Of a stretch of DNA of 64,000 nt, positions 1-8,793 are shown piece after piece. The notes under the pieces were generated by a model. It was not told the origin of the DNA. It saw nothing but the letters and a program-made list of their open reading frames with translations, and ran no database searches. The stretch comes from Luteirhabdus pelagi. GTDB lineage: Bacteria; Bacteroidota; Bacteroidia; Flavobacteriales; Flavobacteriaceae. The position numbers and the translations under genes were made by a program. Location: contig NZ_JAECMS010000001.1 of assembly GCF_016827595.1 (NCBI RefSeq), positions 186,001 to 250,000 on the forward strand, written 5' to 3'. The number at the start of each line of letters is the position of its first letter. The stretch's first letter is position 1.

Positions 1-2
1 TT

Positions 3-1511
3 CAAAAACATGAGGAAGAGGAAAGCGTGCAGCCAAAACGAGACCATATGAGAAGCAGTGAAACGATTGAAACCGTCTTACGTTCTTCATCGGGCGGCGG
101 ACAAAAGCTACCGAATACCACTCGTAATACGATGCAACAAGGGTTCGGCGCCGATTTTGGAAATGTCAGTATTCATACGGGTTCCAACGCCATTCAAATG
201 AACCGCCAATTGGGTGCCCAGGCCTTCACCCATGGTAACAATATATATTTCAATCAAGGGAAATACAATCCCCACACCACCACTGGAAAGCGCCTTTTGG
301 CCCATGAGCTGACGCATACGCTTCAGCAGGGAGCATCGAAACCTTCTATTCAACGGAAACTATCGGTAGAAGATGATTATCCTACCGATTATGTAAATAG
401 CTTGAGTAAGAGCAACAATATTGAAGACCCTTCAAAAGTGCTTTCGAAAGCAGACCGTCTAAATCTTATTGGTCCACAAATCGATAAAATCGGTCCAGAT
501 TTTAAGATGCAGAGCAATGGAGAAGTGAAAGCCAAGGGTGGTAAAAAAGAATCGGAACTTACGAAAGGATCTAAAGGTATTGGCAATTGTTGTCTTCACA
601 TTATGACGCGCGACACCAACCTAAATCCGTGGAAAATTGTAGTAGCCGATAGCCTTTCCCCACATACCAATAAAAATAAGCACACAGTTTTAACCACCAG
701 CAATATAAACCCCGTAAAATACGGTTATCACGATAAGAAAGGTGTCAAACATAGCTATGCAAGCAAACCCGAGGTCATTTTAGGCCATGAATTATGTGGT
801 CATGCTTCCCTTATAGATCTCGATGCCCATGCTAAAGGATTTCGAGCCGTTTCGAACGTACACGATTCGACCATAAATATAGAAAATGAATTAGCGAAGA
901 GCGTAGGCGTAAGTGAAGATGAATTACGCGGGCATGCTACCGACGGTCCGCACAAAGGTGAATCGTTTGGTCATGCTGAAGTGATTAACTTTGGTTTTAA
1001 TAAATCGGATGTTTCTAAACTCGACCAAAGCGAACAAGATAAATTAAAACTGTTAAGCGATTTGATTATTTCAATGGATCTGTTTGTTGAAATACGCGGG
1101 CATTCCGATAATGTAGGAAGTGATTGGGCAAAACAATACATTAGTGATCAACGTGCCAAGAATGTGTATCTGTTCCTACGGAAATTGAAGGTTTCAAAGA
1201 AGGCTGAAGTTACGATCGGGGAAAACAAATCCGTTAAATTGGACCGCTTTCTGCTGAAGGGGATGTCGGATAAGGTACCTCTTCCAGGCATCGACTTGAC
1301 GACAGAGCAGCATAAGCTTCGTAGGGTTGATGTGTTTGTGTCCTCTTTCCCTGCTGGGCTTTCTGAATTCCCAAAGGATACACCGAAACGAAAACGTAAA
1401 AAACTCCAGAAACTGGATATAGTTAAAGAACCAGAGAAAACAAAAGAAATCCGCAAAACGGGAAGTCCGTGTGAAAAATTATTGATTGAAAAGGCGTTTC
1501 CTAAAAAGTAA
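3..1511 (+). CDS. eCIS-core (DUF4157) protein with OmpA-like domain, 5' partial
   Basis: The N-terminal third is an eCIS-core (DUF4157) domain: FGADFGNVSIHTG, then a LLAHELTHTLQQG segment whose HELTH fits HExxH (about residues 93-97 counting from a GTG at 27). Proteins with this domain are encoded in extracellular contractile injection system loci and include cargo and cargo-associated proteins. A second motif, GHELCGHA (about residue 254), is metallopeptidase-like but spaced HExxxH. Roughly residues 313-440 resemble an OmpA C-terminal peptidoglycan-binding domain (VEIRGHSDNVGS, then QRAKNVYLFL). The C-terminus is basic. GTG 27 and ATG 48 are possible starts, but the frame stays open to the window edge and encodes a Glu-rich stretch (QKHEEEESVQPKR) of the kind that precedes DUF4157 in longer proteins, so I infer that the gene begins upstream. 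It ends 3 nt before the next gene. The role as cargo is inference. Confidence 0.8.
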   Translation, partial: QKHEEEESVQPKRDHMRSSETIETVLRSSSGGGQKLPNTTRNTMQQGFGADFGNVSIHTGSNAIQMNRQLGAQAFTHGNNIYFNQGKYNPHTTTGKRLLAHELTHTLQQGASKPSIQRKLSVEDDYPTDYVNSLSKSNNIEDPSKVLSKADRLNLIGPQIDKIGPDFKMQSNGEVKAKGGKKESELTKGSKGIGNCCLHIMTRDTNLNPWKIVVADSLSPHTNKNKHTVLTTSNINPVKYGYHDKKGVKHSYASKPEVILGHELCGHASLIDLDAHAKGFRAVSNVHDSTINIENELAKSVGVSEDELRGHATDGPHKGESFGHAEVINFGFNKSDVSKLDQSEQDKLKLLSDLIISMDLFVEIRGHSDNVGSDWAKQYISDQRAKNVYLFLRKLKVSKKAEVTIGENKSVKLDRFLLKGMSDKVPLPGIDLTTEQHKLRRVDVFVSSFPAGLSEFPKDTPKRKRKKLQKLDIVKEPEKTKEIRKTGSPCEKLLIEKAFPKK

Positions 1512-1514
1512 AAA

Positions 1515-2405
1515 ATGATGTACGCACATGCTTCAAAAACAGAGAACGGGCATACTTCTGCAAGCAACCATAACAGCTTGTTTATCCAACCTAGCGCGAT
1601 ACAAGAAAATGCAGAACCTACATTTTTTGGCCACCAAAAAGTGGAACCTTCCCCTAATGAAGGCAAATTCTTTGTTTCTTCAGCGGCTCAAAATATTTCA
1701 CAAACCTCGGCCAACGTACAGCGCCAAGTAGCTGATGCTACTACTAACACCGATTGCAACGATTTTCAAGAGGCTATTGAAGCTGCTGAGAATATGGCAA
1801 GGGAATGGGTTAGCGACGCGATAGGTTGGTTTGAGGAATATCGGGAACTTATTAGAAATAGGGCCCGTAGAAGTGAGAATCGCTTACTTATAATTGGGAG
1901 GGATATCTATGAAAGGTTCCAATTATTAGATCAGCATTTCAATATTTCAAGTGAATTGGGACTTAATTCTCCAACTTCAGCGCATAGCCGATACGATACG
2001 GAAGGATTTATGAGGCTATACAATGTTACCGCATTTATACGTCGAAGATATCACGGTGTGAATATTACTTCCAAAGCTTACAATTGCGACAATGGGCCCT
2101 GTCCAACAGGCGAACAAGGGGCTGAAACATTGGGAGAAGCCCAGGCTGGTTCGCAAGAATATACATTATTTACTAGCTGTTGGAATAGCCAAAGCGAGCC
2201 TACTAAGGCAGGTGTTTTACTCCACGAGTGTTTTCATGCTGCATTTACCAATTTCAATCATGACACCTATTCATTTGAAAGTAATTATCCAGGAGATAAC
2301 CCACAAACAAATGCTGAAAGTTATGCTATCTTCGCAGCCTTGGCAAGTACAGGAAGCACCTATCGTATCATAGAATTGGAAGGGTCTACAATTTCGGTGG
2401 AATAG
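1515..2405 (+). CDS. Predicted deuterolysin-like (M35) metallopeptidase, putative eCIS cargo
   Basis: A 296-residue protein without a Sec signal peptide. Residues 1-75 are polar and of low complexity with PTFFGHQKVEPS and a VQRQ segment, resembling the N-terminal tails of eCIS-associated proteins. The C-terminal half carries LLHECFHAAF (H237, E238, H241, a HExxH zinc site), an Asp shortly after (NHDTY, about residue 248) and NAESYAIFA (from about residue 266). This order matches the aspzincin/deuterolysin (M35, lysine-specific metallo-endopeptidase) arrangement of HExxH, downstream Asp ligand and a NAD/ESYA-like helix. The central region (FQEAIEAAENMAREWV and following) is helical. Tight spacing to the eCIS-core gene suggests co-transcription. 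Peptidase activity and delivery by the injection system are inferred. ATG 1518 is an equally possible start. Confidence 0.68.
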   Translation: MMYAHASKTENGHTSASNHNSLFIQPSAIQENAEPTFFGHQKVEPSPNEGKFFVSSAAQNISQTSANVQRQVADATTNTDCNDFQEAIEAAENMAREWVSDAIGWFEEYRELIRNRARRSENRLLIIGRDIYERFQLLDQHFNISSELGLNSPTSAHSRYDTEGFMRLYNVTAFIRRRYHGVNITSKAYNCDNGPCPTGEQGAETLGEAQAGSQEYTLFTSCWNSQSEPTKAGVLLHECFHAAFTNFNHDTYSFESNYPGDNPQTNAESYAIFAALASTGSTYRIIELEGSTISVE

Positions 2406-2500
2406 ATTTGTAAAACTATAAATTTCCTTACACAACACAGGCAAACACCCCTTGCTTCCAAACCTCAATATCAATACCTTAGAGGTTTCAACTGAACATC

Positions 2501-5110
2501 ATGGCCAATACAACTCCCAACCCCGCGCTTTTCACAAAGCTTATAAATGCCGTACACCATCTTTTTAGATCGATGAAGAACTTTGTAAAGTCTTCCATTC
2601 TAAGTTTGGTCATCATTATTATTATCCTATTATTGCTTACGCAGATGGACCAAGCCTTCACGATGCTGGTCGATTTAATGGAATCGGACAAGTTTTCGCT
2701 GTTTCTAGCATTTTTCTTTATTAATGCCTTGGCACTGGCATTATCGCATTATCCCATCTACACCTACTATGCAGCCGATTTGAACGATTCGCGCGACTAT
2801 ACCGAATGGCATCGCACCTTCCCCATAAAGTTTTGGCCGTTGCGGAAGTATCCGATTTATGTTTTCACTACCAATCCAAATTCAGATTATGTTCCCGATA
2901 ATTGGGCAAATTATCTTCGTTATGCAACTGGTGTTCTTATCCATGGCGTCTGGATTCACTTTATCATTAGCAGCTTCGCGCCTAACCTGATCTTCGAATC
3001 GTTTCCGCTGGGATTGATAAAATGGATTGTATATCCGTCGCTTCTCCTACCCTTCATCATCTACATCATTTACAGAAGATCCATCTGTAAACTGGAACGG
3101 GCTGTGTCCAAAAAAGGAAAGCCGCTTTCCGATAAGAAAATGGAGAAGAAAACGGAACGCCTACATCACCTATATCGCAAACTTGGGGTGTGGTATGTGG
3201 TCATCGCCCTCCTTTGCGTGATATTTCTATGTATAACATTATTCTTCGGAACGTTCAGTCCGTTTGGGTTTGTTTTACTGCTATTGACAAGCTACGTATT
3301 GATTTTCAATTATGTATTCTTCCGATTGCTTAGAACAAAATTGAAAAAGGTTTCGAAGGCAATGAAAGGTCGTAAATCTTTGAAACCCTTTCGTTTTTTA
3401 ATTGACCGTATCTGTTTTATGGGGAAGTCGGAAAACTATTTGTTGCTCTACAATTTCAATTTTTTAGTAGCTGCCGTATTAATTGTTTGGTCGACCATCG
3501 CAAGTGTTATTGAGAACAACTTGTTGAATGGCATCCCTATCTTACTAGCGTTTTTCTACTTCTATTACTTCATTATTGCAACCCTTGGAAAGTATTTCTT
3601 TGTGGCCTATAAGATGAATCTCTTTGGAACCAAACACTACCGAATGTTATTTATCGTCCTTGGAATTCTTATCGGATTGGTGGTTATCACCAACTTCGCT
3701 CCAGTGGAAGTCACCACCCACGAGCTCGACCTAGTGGAAAATACCCAATCTGAAATACCTGAAACAGTTTTTATCGATCGGCTTCGCGCCAAAAACGATA
3801 ACACCCTCTTCTTCATTGCAAGTCACGGTGGTGGTCTGAAGGCAAATGTCTGGACGCTTAATGTCGTAAACATGCTTCAGCGGAAGACCAATGGCAAACT
3901 GCTGGACCAAACCATCGCTTTATCGGGCGCCTCGGGTGGTTCGTTAGGATTGGCACTCTATACCGGTCTCTATCGTGAAGACGGGACCAATTTCGATGCG
4001 ATACAGACTAAGATCGACACCCTCGCCGCCCAGAACTATACGTCGCTCGATTTATCGCTAACGTTCGGATTGGATACCTTCCGAAAACTTTGGCCTTTTA
4101 GCGAACGTATCGGATTACGGGATCGTCCTTATTACGCCATGCGGAAATATCAGAATGAAATAGAGGACCAGCGCTTGGATTACCTATCAAGCAAGTCATT
4201 TCGCGATTATTGGAAAGACGCTTTCAACAGAAAGGGGTATTTTCCATCCCTTATAATGAATACCGCCGGCACCCAAGGAAATCGCGGTATTCTATGGAGT
4301 GTTCGTCAACAGGACTTCGGCGCTATTTTCCCGTATGCCATCAATTTAGCCGATTTAGAAAATGAAAAAACCATTCCGTATTACCAAGCCGTAAGCACTA
4401 CCAATCGGTTTCCAGTATTTAGTCCGGCAGCTAAAATTCGAGGCTACGGGCATTTTATCGATGCCGGAGCAATTGACAATAGTGGTTTGTTAGGCTGTCT
4501 GGACGTTCATAATTACCTGTCGCGCGATAAACAGGTATTGGGCGATAAACAGATTGCCTATATCGAAATCATCAACAGCAAAGGACTTTATGTCGACCAT
4601 CTCATTGAAAAGTTCAAGGACAAATATAAAGTAGAGCATATTTCAGTGAATGAAAAGGAAACCGATAATATTATAGCCGACCTTCAAACGGGACTGAATC
4701 TGGATAAAATTCCTGGCTATTTAAGCGATTATGTTACCAGTCTCGAAGAAACGTCCGAAGGCGGTATCCGTTATTTCAAGATCATGATGCCCCATAAGGT
4801 TTCCTTCAATGATGTTGAAGGCTATGTGAATGGTGAAATTTTAGATAAAGAGATCCGTGAACAGTTACTAAATTTCCTTGCGGAGGAAAACCTTCAAATA
4901 CTAACATTGACCGAAAAACTTGACAATGGATTCTTTGATCCTTGGGAGTATTACGAACCGACTCTTTCGCGCCACCTCAGCGCCAGTAGCATTCGCTATG
5001 TGAAGGCTATTTTAGACCATCCCCTTTTGAATCGTCAATTTGCGGCGATAGAAGAACTAATCAAGACACAAAAAATCGAAAAAAATGAAAACCCTGAAGT
5101 ATCGCTCTAG
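2501..5110 (+). CDS. Polytopic membrane protein with patatin-like phospholipase domain
   Basis: The first ~410 residues contain about nine hydrophobic segments (for example around SLVIIIIILLLL and LFIVLGILIGLVVI), and the rest is a soluble patatin-like domain. The patatin elements are in order: oxyanion loop SHGGGLKA (about residue 440), nucleophile elbow GASGGS with Ser478, and the catalytic Asp in FIDAGAIDNSG (Asp654), giving the Ser-Asp dyad. Patatins hydrolyse acyl chains from phospholipids or lysophospholipids. The 3' end overlaps the muramidase start by 26 nt, so it is probably translated in coupling with the eCIS genes behind it. Whether it is an eCIS component, a toxin or a membrane-remodelling accessory cannot be told from sequence. 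The ATG at 2501 lies 95 nt after the preceding gene. Confidence 0.82.
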   Translation: MANTTPNPALFTKLINAVHHLFRSMKNFVKSSILSLVIIIIILLLLTQMDQAFTMLVDLMESDKFSLFLAFFFINALALALSHYPIYTYYAADLNDSRDYTEWHRTFPIKFWPLRKYPIYVFTTNPNSDYVPDNWANYLRYATGVLIHGVWIHFIISSFAPNLIFESFPLGLIKWIVYPSLLLPFIIYIIYRRSICKLERAVSKKGKPLSDKKMEKKTERLHHLYRKLGVWYVVIALLCVIFLCITLFFGTFSPFGFVLLLLTSYVLIFNYVFFRLLRTKLKKVSKAMKGRKSLKPFRFLIDRICFMGKSENYLLLYNFNFLVAAVLIVWSTIASVIENNLLNGIPILLAFFYFYYFIIATLGKYFFVAYKMNLFGTKHYRMLFIVLGILIGLVVITNFAPVEVTTHELDLVENTQSEIPETVFIDRLRAKNDNTLFFIASHGGGLKANVWTLNVVNMLQRKTNGKLLDQTIALSGASGGSLGLALYTGLYREDGTNFDAIQTKIDTLAAQNYTSLDLSLTFGLDTFRKLWPFSERIGLRDRPYYAMRKYQNEIEDQRLDYLSSKSFRDYWKDAFNRKGYFPSLIMNTAGTQGNRGILWSVRQQDFGAIFPYAINLADLENEKTIPYYQAVSTTNRFPVFSPAAKIRGYGHFIDAGAIDNSGLLGCLDVHNYLSRDKQVLGDKQIAYIEIINSKGLYVDHLIEKFKDKYKVEHISVNEKETDNIIADLQTGLNLDKIPGYLSDYVTSLEETSEGGIRYFKIMMPHKVSFNDVEGYVNGEILDKEIREQLLNFLAEENLQILTLTEKLDNGFFDPWEYYEPTLSRHLSASSIRYVKAILDHPLLNRQFAAIEELIKTQKIEKNENPEVSL

Positions 5111-5912
5111 AGGGAGTGAAGTATTTATGCTGGAAGAAATATTGGTGAATTTAGGCTACGAAGTCTATATCTCCAATTATTTTGGAACCGATACGCGCGC
5201 TGCCGTCATCAACTTTCAACAGCAAAACAGTTTGGTTGTAGATGGTATCGTAGGGCCGAAAACATGGAGCAAGCTGATAGAGAAGAATGCTTCCATTACG
5301 AAGTTCAACGATAAATTCTTATCGGAAGAGGACTTACAAGAATTTGCAGATAGCTTCGACCTAGAATTAGCGGCGGTAAAAGCGGTTAACGAAATTGAAA
5401 GTAACGGAAAAGGCTTTTTGCTGGATGGCAGACCCCGAATTCTCTTTGAAGGCCATGTTTTTTGGCGGGAGCTTAAAAATCGGGGCGTGAATCCGTTGAA
5501 CTTCAAAAACGAGCACAGCAAAAACGTTCTATATAAAAGCTGGACGAAGAAATATTATGAAGGTGGCGAACAAGAATACGACCGCTTAGAGAAAGCAGCC
5601 GGCTTAAGCGATGACGATAGGGTTCATGATGCGGCCTATTGCTCGGCCTCCTGGGGCGCTTTTCAAATCATGGGTTTCCATTATGCTAATCTAGGCTACC
5701 CCAGCATCGACAGTTTTGTATCGGATATGTATACCCATGAAAAGTCGCACTTAAAGGCATTTGGCTTGTTCTGTAAGGCGAATGGGCTACTTCAACATAT
5801 CCGGAATAAGAACTGGGCGAAATTCGCCAAAGGCTACAACGGTTCAGGATATAAAGAGAATAAATATGATAGCAAGTTAAAGGCTGCCTACGAGAAGTAT
5901 CTAGCATTATGA
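5085..5912 (+). CDS. Peptidoglycan-binding N-acetylmuramidase of the eCIS locus
   Basis: Residues 1-65 are a PG_binding_1 domain (LKYRSRGSEV, then GTDTRAAVINFQ and VDGIVGPKTW). Residues about 90-270 match the DUF3380 N-acetylmuramidase family, with VNEIESNGKGF around Glu105 as the likely catalytic region, RPRILFEGHVFW, and ASWGAFQIMGFHY. It should cleave the glycan backbone of peptidoglycan. There is no signal peptide, which suits an enzyme that acts in the producer cell or is loaded onto a particle rather than exported by Sec. Wall hydrolases are frequent in contractile injection and phage-tail-like loci. The start overlaps the patatin gene by 26 nt, and the stop overlaps the ATPase start by 4 nt (ATGA), so the three look translationally coupled. 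Confidence 0.87.
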   Translation: MKTLKYRSRGSEVFMLEEILVNLGYEVYISNYFGTDTRAAVINFQQQNSLVVDGIVGPKTWSKLIEKNASITKFNDKFLSEEDLQEFADSFDLELAAVKAVNEIESNGKGFLLDGRPRILFEGHVFWRELKNRGVNPLNFKNEHSKNVLYKSWTKKYYEGGEQEYDRLEKAAGLSDDDRVHDAAYCSASWGAFQIMGFHYANLGYPSIDSFVSDMYTHEKSHLKAFGLFCKANGLLQHIRNKNWAKFAKGYNGSGYKENKYDSKLKAAYEKYLAL

Positions 5913-7237
5913 TGAAGACAAGCGCTTATACGGAAATAAAAAGAATGATCGATTCCTTCACGGAAGTACTTATCTGGCGGTTACAGCATCCTACTGAACC
6001 TTTAAAAAAGAGTCCTCAGCTTTCCCTTTCTAAGAAATCGAAGCATCCTTTTTTTCAACTAATTGAAAAACATGAGCTCTCCACTGAGGAAGTCATCATT
6101 CTTCTTTTGACTTGGATACCCCATCTTTCTCCAAGTCTCTTAATCGATACCGTTTCATCGGCCTATCCTTCCGGAACCGACTTTCCCTTATTTGGTGGGG
6201 TGAAGGGGAAAAACCATCGCGGGATTCTGCCGACAGGTGAAACGGCTCAATTTCTTATCGGTGGAACGGATATTTCAATGCGCACCAAAACGGCATTGCT
6301 ATTCACCGAAAACAATACATTCCATCGTCAATCCCTACTTCACTTAGAAGAAGTGCCAACGGGTGAACCCACTATGAGCGGAAAGATACTCCTTCATGAT
6401 GAAATCCTTCACTTTCTTAAAACGGGTGAAGCGCTATTACCAACACTGAGTACGCGTTTCCCGGCCCAACTTTTGGAAACCAGCCTAACGTGGGACGATT
6501 TAATTTTGGACAAAACCACTATGGAACAAGTGAAGGAGCTTGAAGTTTGGTTACAGTACAACAAGACCTTTATGGAGGACTGGAACATGAAAGATCGGGT
6601 AAAGCCAGGCTTTCGGGCCTTATTTGCGGGTCCATCCGGTACTGGAAAGACATTAACAGCAACCTTGTTGGGGAAATACACCGAGCGACCTGTGTACCGT
6701 GTTGACCTTTCCACCGTTGTTTCAAAATATATTGGCGAGACGGAAAAGAATCTTTCATCCCTCTTCGATAAAGCGCAAAACAAGAATTGGATTCTCTTTT
6801 TCGATGAAGCAGATGCTATTTTTGGAAAGCGCACCAATGTTCGCGATGCGCATGATAAGTATGCCAACCAAGAGGTTTCCTATTTATTACAGCGGGTTGA
6901 AAGTCACTCCGGGCTTGTCATTTTGGCGTCCAACTTCAAAAACAACATCGATGAAGCCTTTACGCGTCGGTTCAACAGTATTTGCGAGTTTAAAAAGCCT
7001 GGGGTAGCCGAACGAAAGCAATTGTGGGAACGCAATCTTCCCAAACAGCTTTCGCTTTCAAAAGAAATCGATTGGGATAGTATTGCCAGAAAATATGAAC
7101 TTACCGGTTCCAACATCGTAAATATCATCCATTATTCGAGTTTACAGGTGCTTCACCTAAAGAATGATGTACTAACACTAAACATATTGCAAGAAGGCAT
7201 CCGAAAAGAGTATAAAAAGGAAGATAAGCTTATGTAA
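5909..7237 (+). CDS. eCIS-type AAA+ ATPase (Afp15/Pvc15-like)
   Basis: A 442-residue ATPase with a ~200-residue family-specific N-terminal region, then an AAA+ module: Walker A GPSGTGKT (residues 241-248), Walker B WILFFDEADAIFG (Asp299, Glu300) and an arginine-rich segment EAFTRRFN typical of the sensor/arginine-finger region. AAA+ proteins of this type (Afp15 in the antifeeding prophage, Pvc15 in Photorhabdus cassettes) are a conserved part of eCIS loci and are thought to help assembly or cargo loading. It starts in an ATGA overlap with the muramidase. Its 3' end overlaps the convergent pxpC gene by 8 nt, which marks the right border of the eCIS locus. The ATG at 5912 is an alternative start. 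Confidence 0.85.
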   Translation: MMKTSAYTEIKRMIDSFTEVLIWRLQHPTEPLKKSPQLSLSKKSKHPFFQLIEKHELSTEEVIILLLTWIPHLSPSLLIDTVSSAYPSGTDFPLFGGVKGKNHRGILPTGETAQFLIGGTDISMRTKTALLFTENNTFHRQSLLHLEEVPTGEPTMSGKILLHDEILHFLKTGEALLPTLSTRFPAQLLETSLTWDDLILDKTTMEQVKELEVWLQYNKTFMEDWNMKDRVKPGFRALFAGPSGTGKTLTATLLGKYTERPVYRVDLSTVVSKYIGETEKNLSSLFDKAQNKNWILFFDEADAIFGKRTNVRDAHDKYANQEVSYLLQRVESHSGLVILASNFKNNIDEAFTRRFNSICEFKKPGVAERKQLWERNLPKQLSLSKEIDWDSIARKYELTGSNIVNIIHYSSLQVLHLKNDVLTLNILQEGIRKEYKKEDKLM

Positions 7238-8075
7238 GGACTAACTGAACGGTTGCTCCTCCCCTTTTTTGCGCCAATTCGCAAATGGCTTGTTCGCTAA
7301 GTTGAAGAATTCTGGAATATCCGCCCGTTGTTTGGGCGTCACGCATCAATACTATACAATCGCCAGAAGGTGTTAACTGAACCGTTCCCGGCTGTACAGG
7401 TGATGTGATAATCTCCGAACCTTTTATGCCTGCCACGCCTTCCAGTCGATACGCCATACGATTGCTTTGGGGCGAAACGGTATAGTTGCCTTTTAAAATT
7501 TTTTGTTGAAGGGAGGTGGAAAGCTGCTTCCATTCGGGGCCTTCATTAACCTTAATTTTTGCTGTGTTGAAATGTGAAGTTTCAAGTTGAAGCGATGATT
7601 GTTTTGCGTGAACATTTTTAGATTGTTCTTTTAGCGCCAGCAAATCTCCTTTATCCAAAGCTGAAGCTTCTGTGACGCCGTTATACATACTTCTACTTCC
7701 CAACACCAATGATGTTTGCCAACCGCCTGCAACAGCGATATAGGCTCGTGTCCCTACGGAAGCATTTCCGAAGCTCAACAAACCACCTTTTGAAATTGAA
7801 ACCATCGTGTTCATTTCGACGGACTTATCATTTACTTTTGGGTGAAGGTCAGCGCCGACGATCGCTATGATAGCGTCTTCTTGAAACCGTAGTTTTGGTC
7901 CCATAAGCGTAATTTCCATTATGGCATCTTCATCTGAATTATTTAAAATTCTATTAGCCAATGTAGCAGACATTCGATCCATGGCACCGCAGAGCGGAAT
8001 GCCAAGATTTCGATAACCAAAGCGACCCAAATCCTGTATCGTTGTATACATTCCGGGATGGATGACTTCAACCAT
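7230..8075 (-). CDS. pxpC: 5-oxoprolinase subunit C, biotin-dependent carboxyltransferase family
   Basis: PxpC acts with PxpA and PxpB to hydrolyse 5-oxoproline (pyroglutamate) to glutamate using ATP in the cytoplasm. The family signature TTIQDLGRFGYRNLGIP followed by GAMDRMSA sits at the N-terminus, and the typical SNRMAYRLEG and GDCIVLMRDAQTTGGY segments are further on. I place the start at the ATG at 8075 (MVEVIHPGMYTTIQD), which fits the family N-terminus and overlaps the pxpB stop by 8 nt; an upstream in-frame ATG at 8105 would add ten Lys/Ser-rich residues. It is the last gene of the pxpABC run and meets the eCIS ATPase tail to tail. Confidence 0.9.
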   Translation of the reverse strand: MVEVIHPGMYTTIQDLGRFGYRNLGIPLCGAMDRMSATLANRILNNSDEDAIMEITLMGPKLRFQEDAIIAIVGADLHPKVNDKSVEMNTMVSISKGGLLSFGNASVGTRAYIAVAGGWQTSLVLGSRSMYNGVTEASALDKGDLLALKEQSKNVHAKQSSLQLETSHFNTAKIKVNEGPEWKQLSTSLQQKILKGNYTVSPQSNRMAYRLEGVAGIKGSEIITSPVQPGTVQLTPSGDCIVLMRDAQTTGGYSRILQLSEQAICELAQKRGGATVQLVLT

Positions 8076-8793
8076 GGATGATTTCTTTTTTGATTTTATA
8101 ATCACCTGAACGAACTTTCTCTATTATTGACTCATATTCCTTCGCTGATATAGATTCAAACTGAAGCAAATTTCCTGCTTTCAAAAGTGATGGTGGCTGT
8201 TTTTCAACAGAAAAGAGTGCCAAAGGCGTTCTACCGATGATATTCCACCCTCCTGGGGAATTGGATGGATAGATACCTGTTTGTCCGCCTGCTATACCCA
8301 CCGAACCGGCTTCCACTTTCTTTCGTGGGGTGCTTTTTCTAGGGTGATGTAATTTCGAATCCAATCCGCCTAGATATGGGAATCCCGGTAAAAAGCCCAA
8401 GAAATAAACGGTATAAGTTGGCTGGGTATGAAGCGTGATTAGTGCATCGATTGAAATATTCTTCTTTTCAACCAATTCTTGGATATCGGGAGCGAACGCT
8501 TCATCATAACATACTGGAATTTTGATTTTTTCACGCTCAAGTGCTGTAGCTTCAGATTCCTTTTGCAGCAATTGCTCTATTTCATTTTTCACCTTATCGA
8601 CAGAAACCTGCCTATTAAAATATAAAGCCATAGAAGCATAGGCTGGAACGATTTCAAGTAGTTGGTCACCCAATACATCCTTTAATAAGGTCTGTGCTCG
8701 CAACACGTCTTTATGGATATCGTTGGAAATAGTGTTTTCCCATTCCAACAATATTGCTGAATCGCCAAACGATTTGAGTGTGGGTTGCTTCAT
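8068..8793 (-). CDS. pxpB: 5-oxoprolinase subunit B (allophanate hydrolase subunit 1 / KipI family)
   Basis: A 241-residue PxpB/KipI-type protein. Diagnostic segments are the N-terminal FGDSAILLEW, the central YFLGFLPGFPYLGGLD, and SVGIAGGQTGIYP followed by SPGGWNIIGRTP. It partners PxpC to form the ATP-dependent part of the 5-oxoprolinase complex. Homologues in Bacillus (KipI) also inhibit a sporulation kinase, a role not expected here. Its start overlaps the pxpA stop by 4 nt and its stop overlaps pxpC, so the three subunits are likely made together. Confidence 0.92.
   Translation of the reverse strand: MKQPTLKSFGDSAILLEWENTISNDIHKDVLRAQTLLKDVLGDQLLEIVPAYASMALYFNRQVSVDKVKNEIEQLLQKESEATALEREKIKIPVCYDEAFAPDIQELVEKKNISIDALITLHTQPTYTVYFLGFLPGFPYLGGLDSKLHHPRKSTPRKKVEAGSVGIAGGQTGIYPSNSPGGWNIIGRTPLALFSVEKQPPSLLKAGNLLQFESISAKEYESIIEKVRSGDYKIKKEIIHG

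Noticed and set aside
786-803. GHELCGHA as a canonical HExxH zinc site.
   Set aside because: The spacing is HExxxH; reported only as metal-like.
27-1511. GTG 27 or ATG 48 as the true start of the first gene.
   Set aside because: The frame remains open to the left edge with a coherent Glu-rich stretch, so a 5'-truncated gene is more likely, though not proven.
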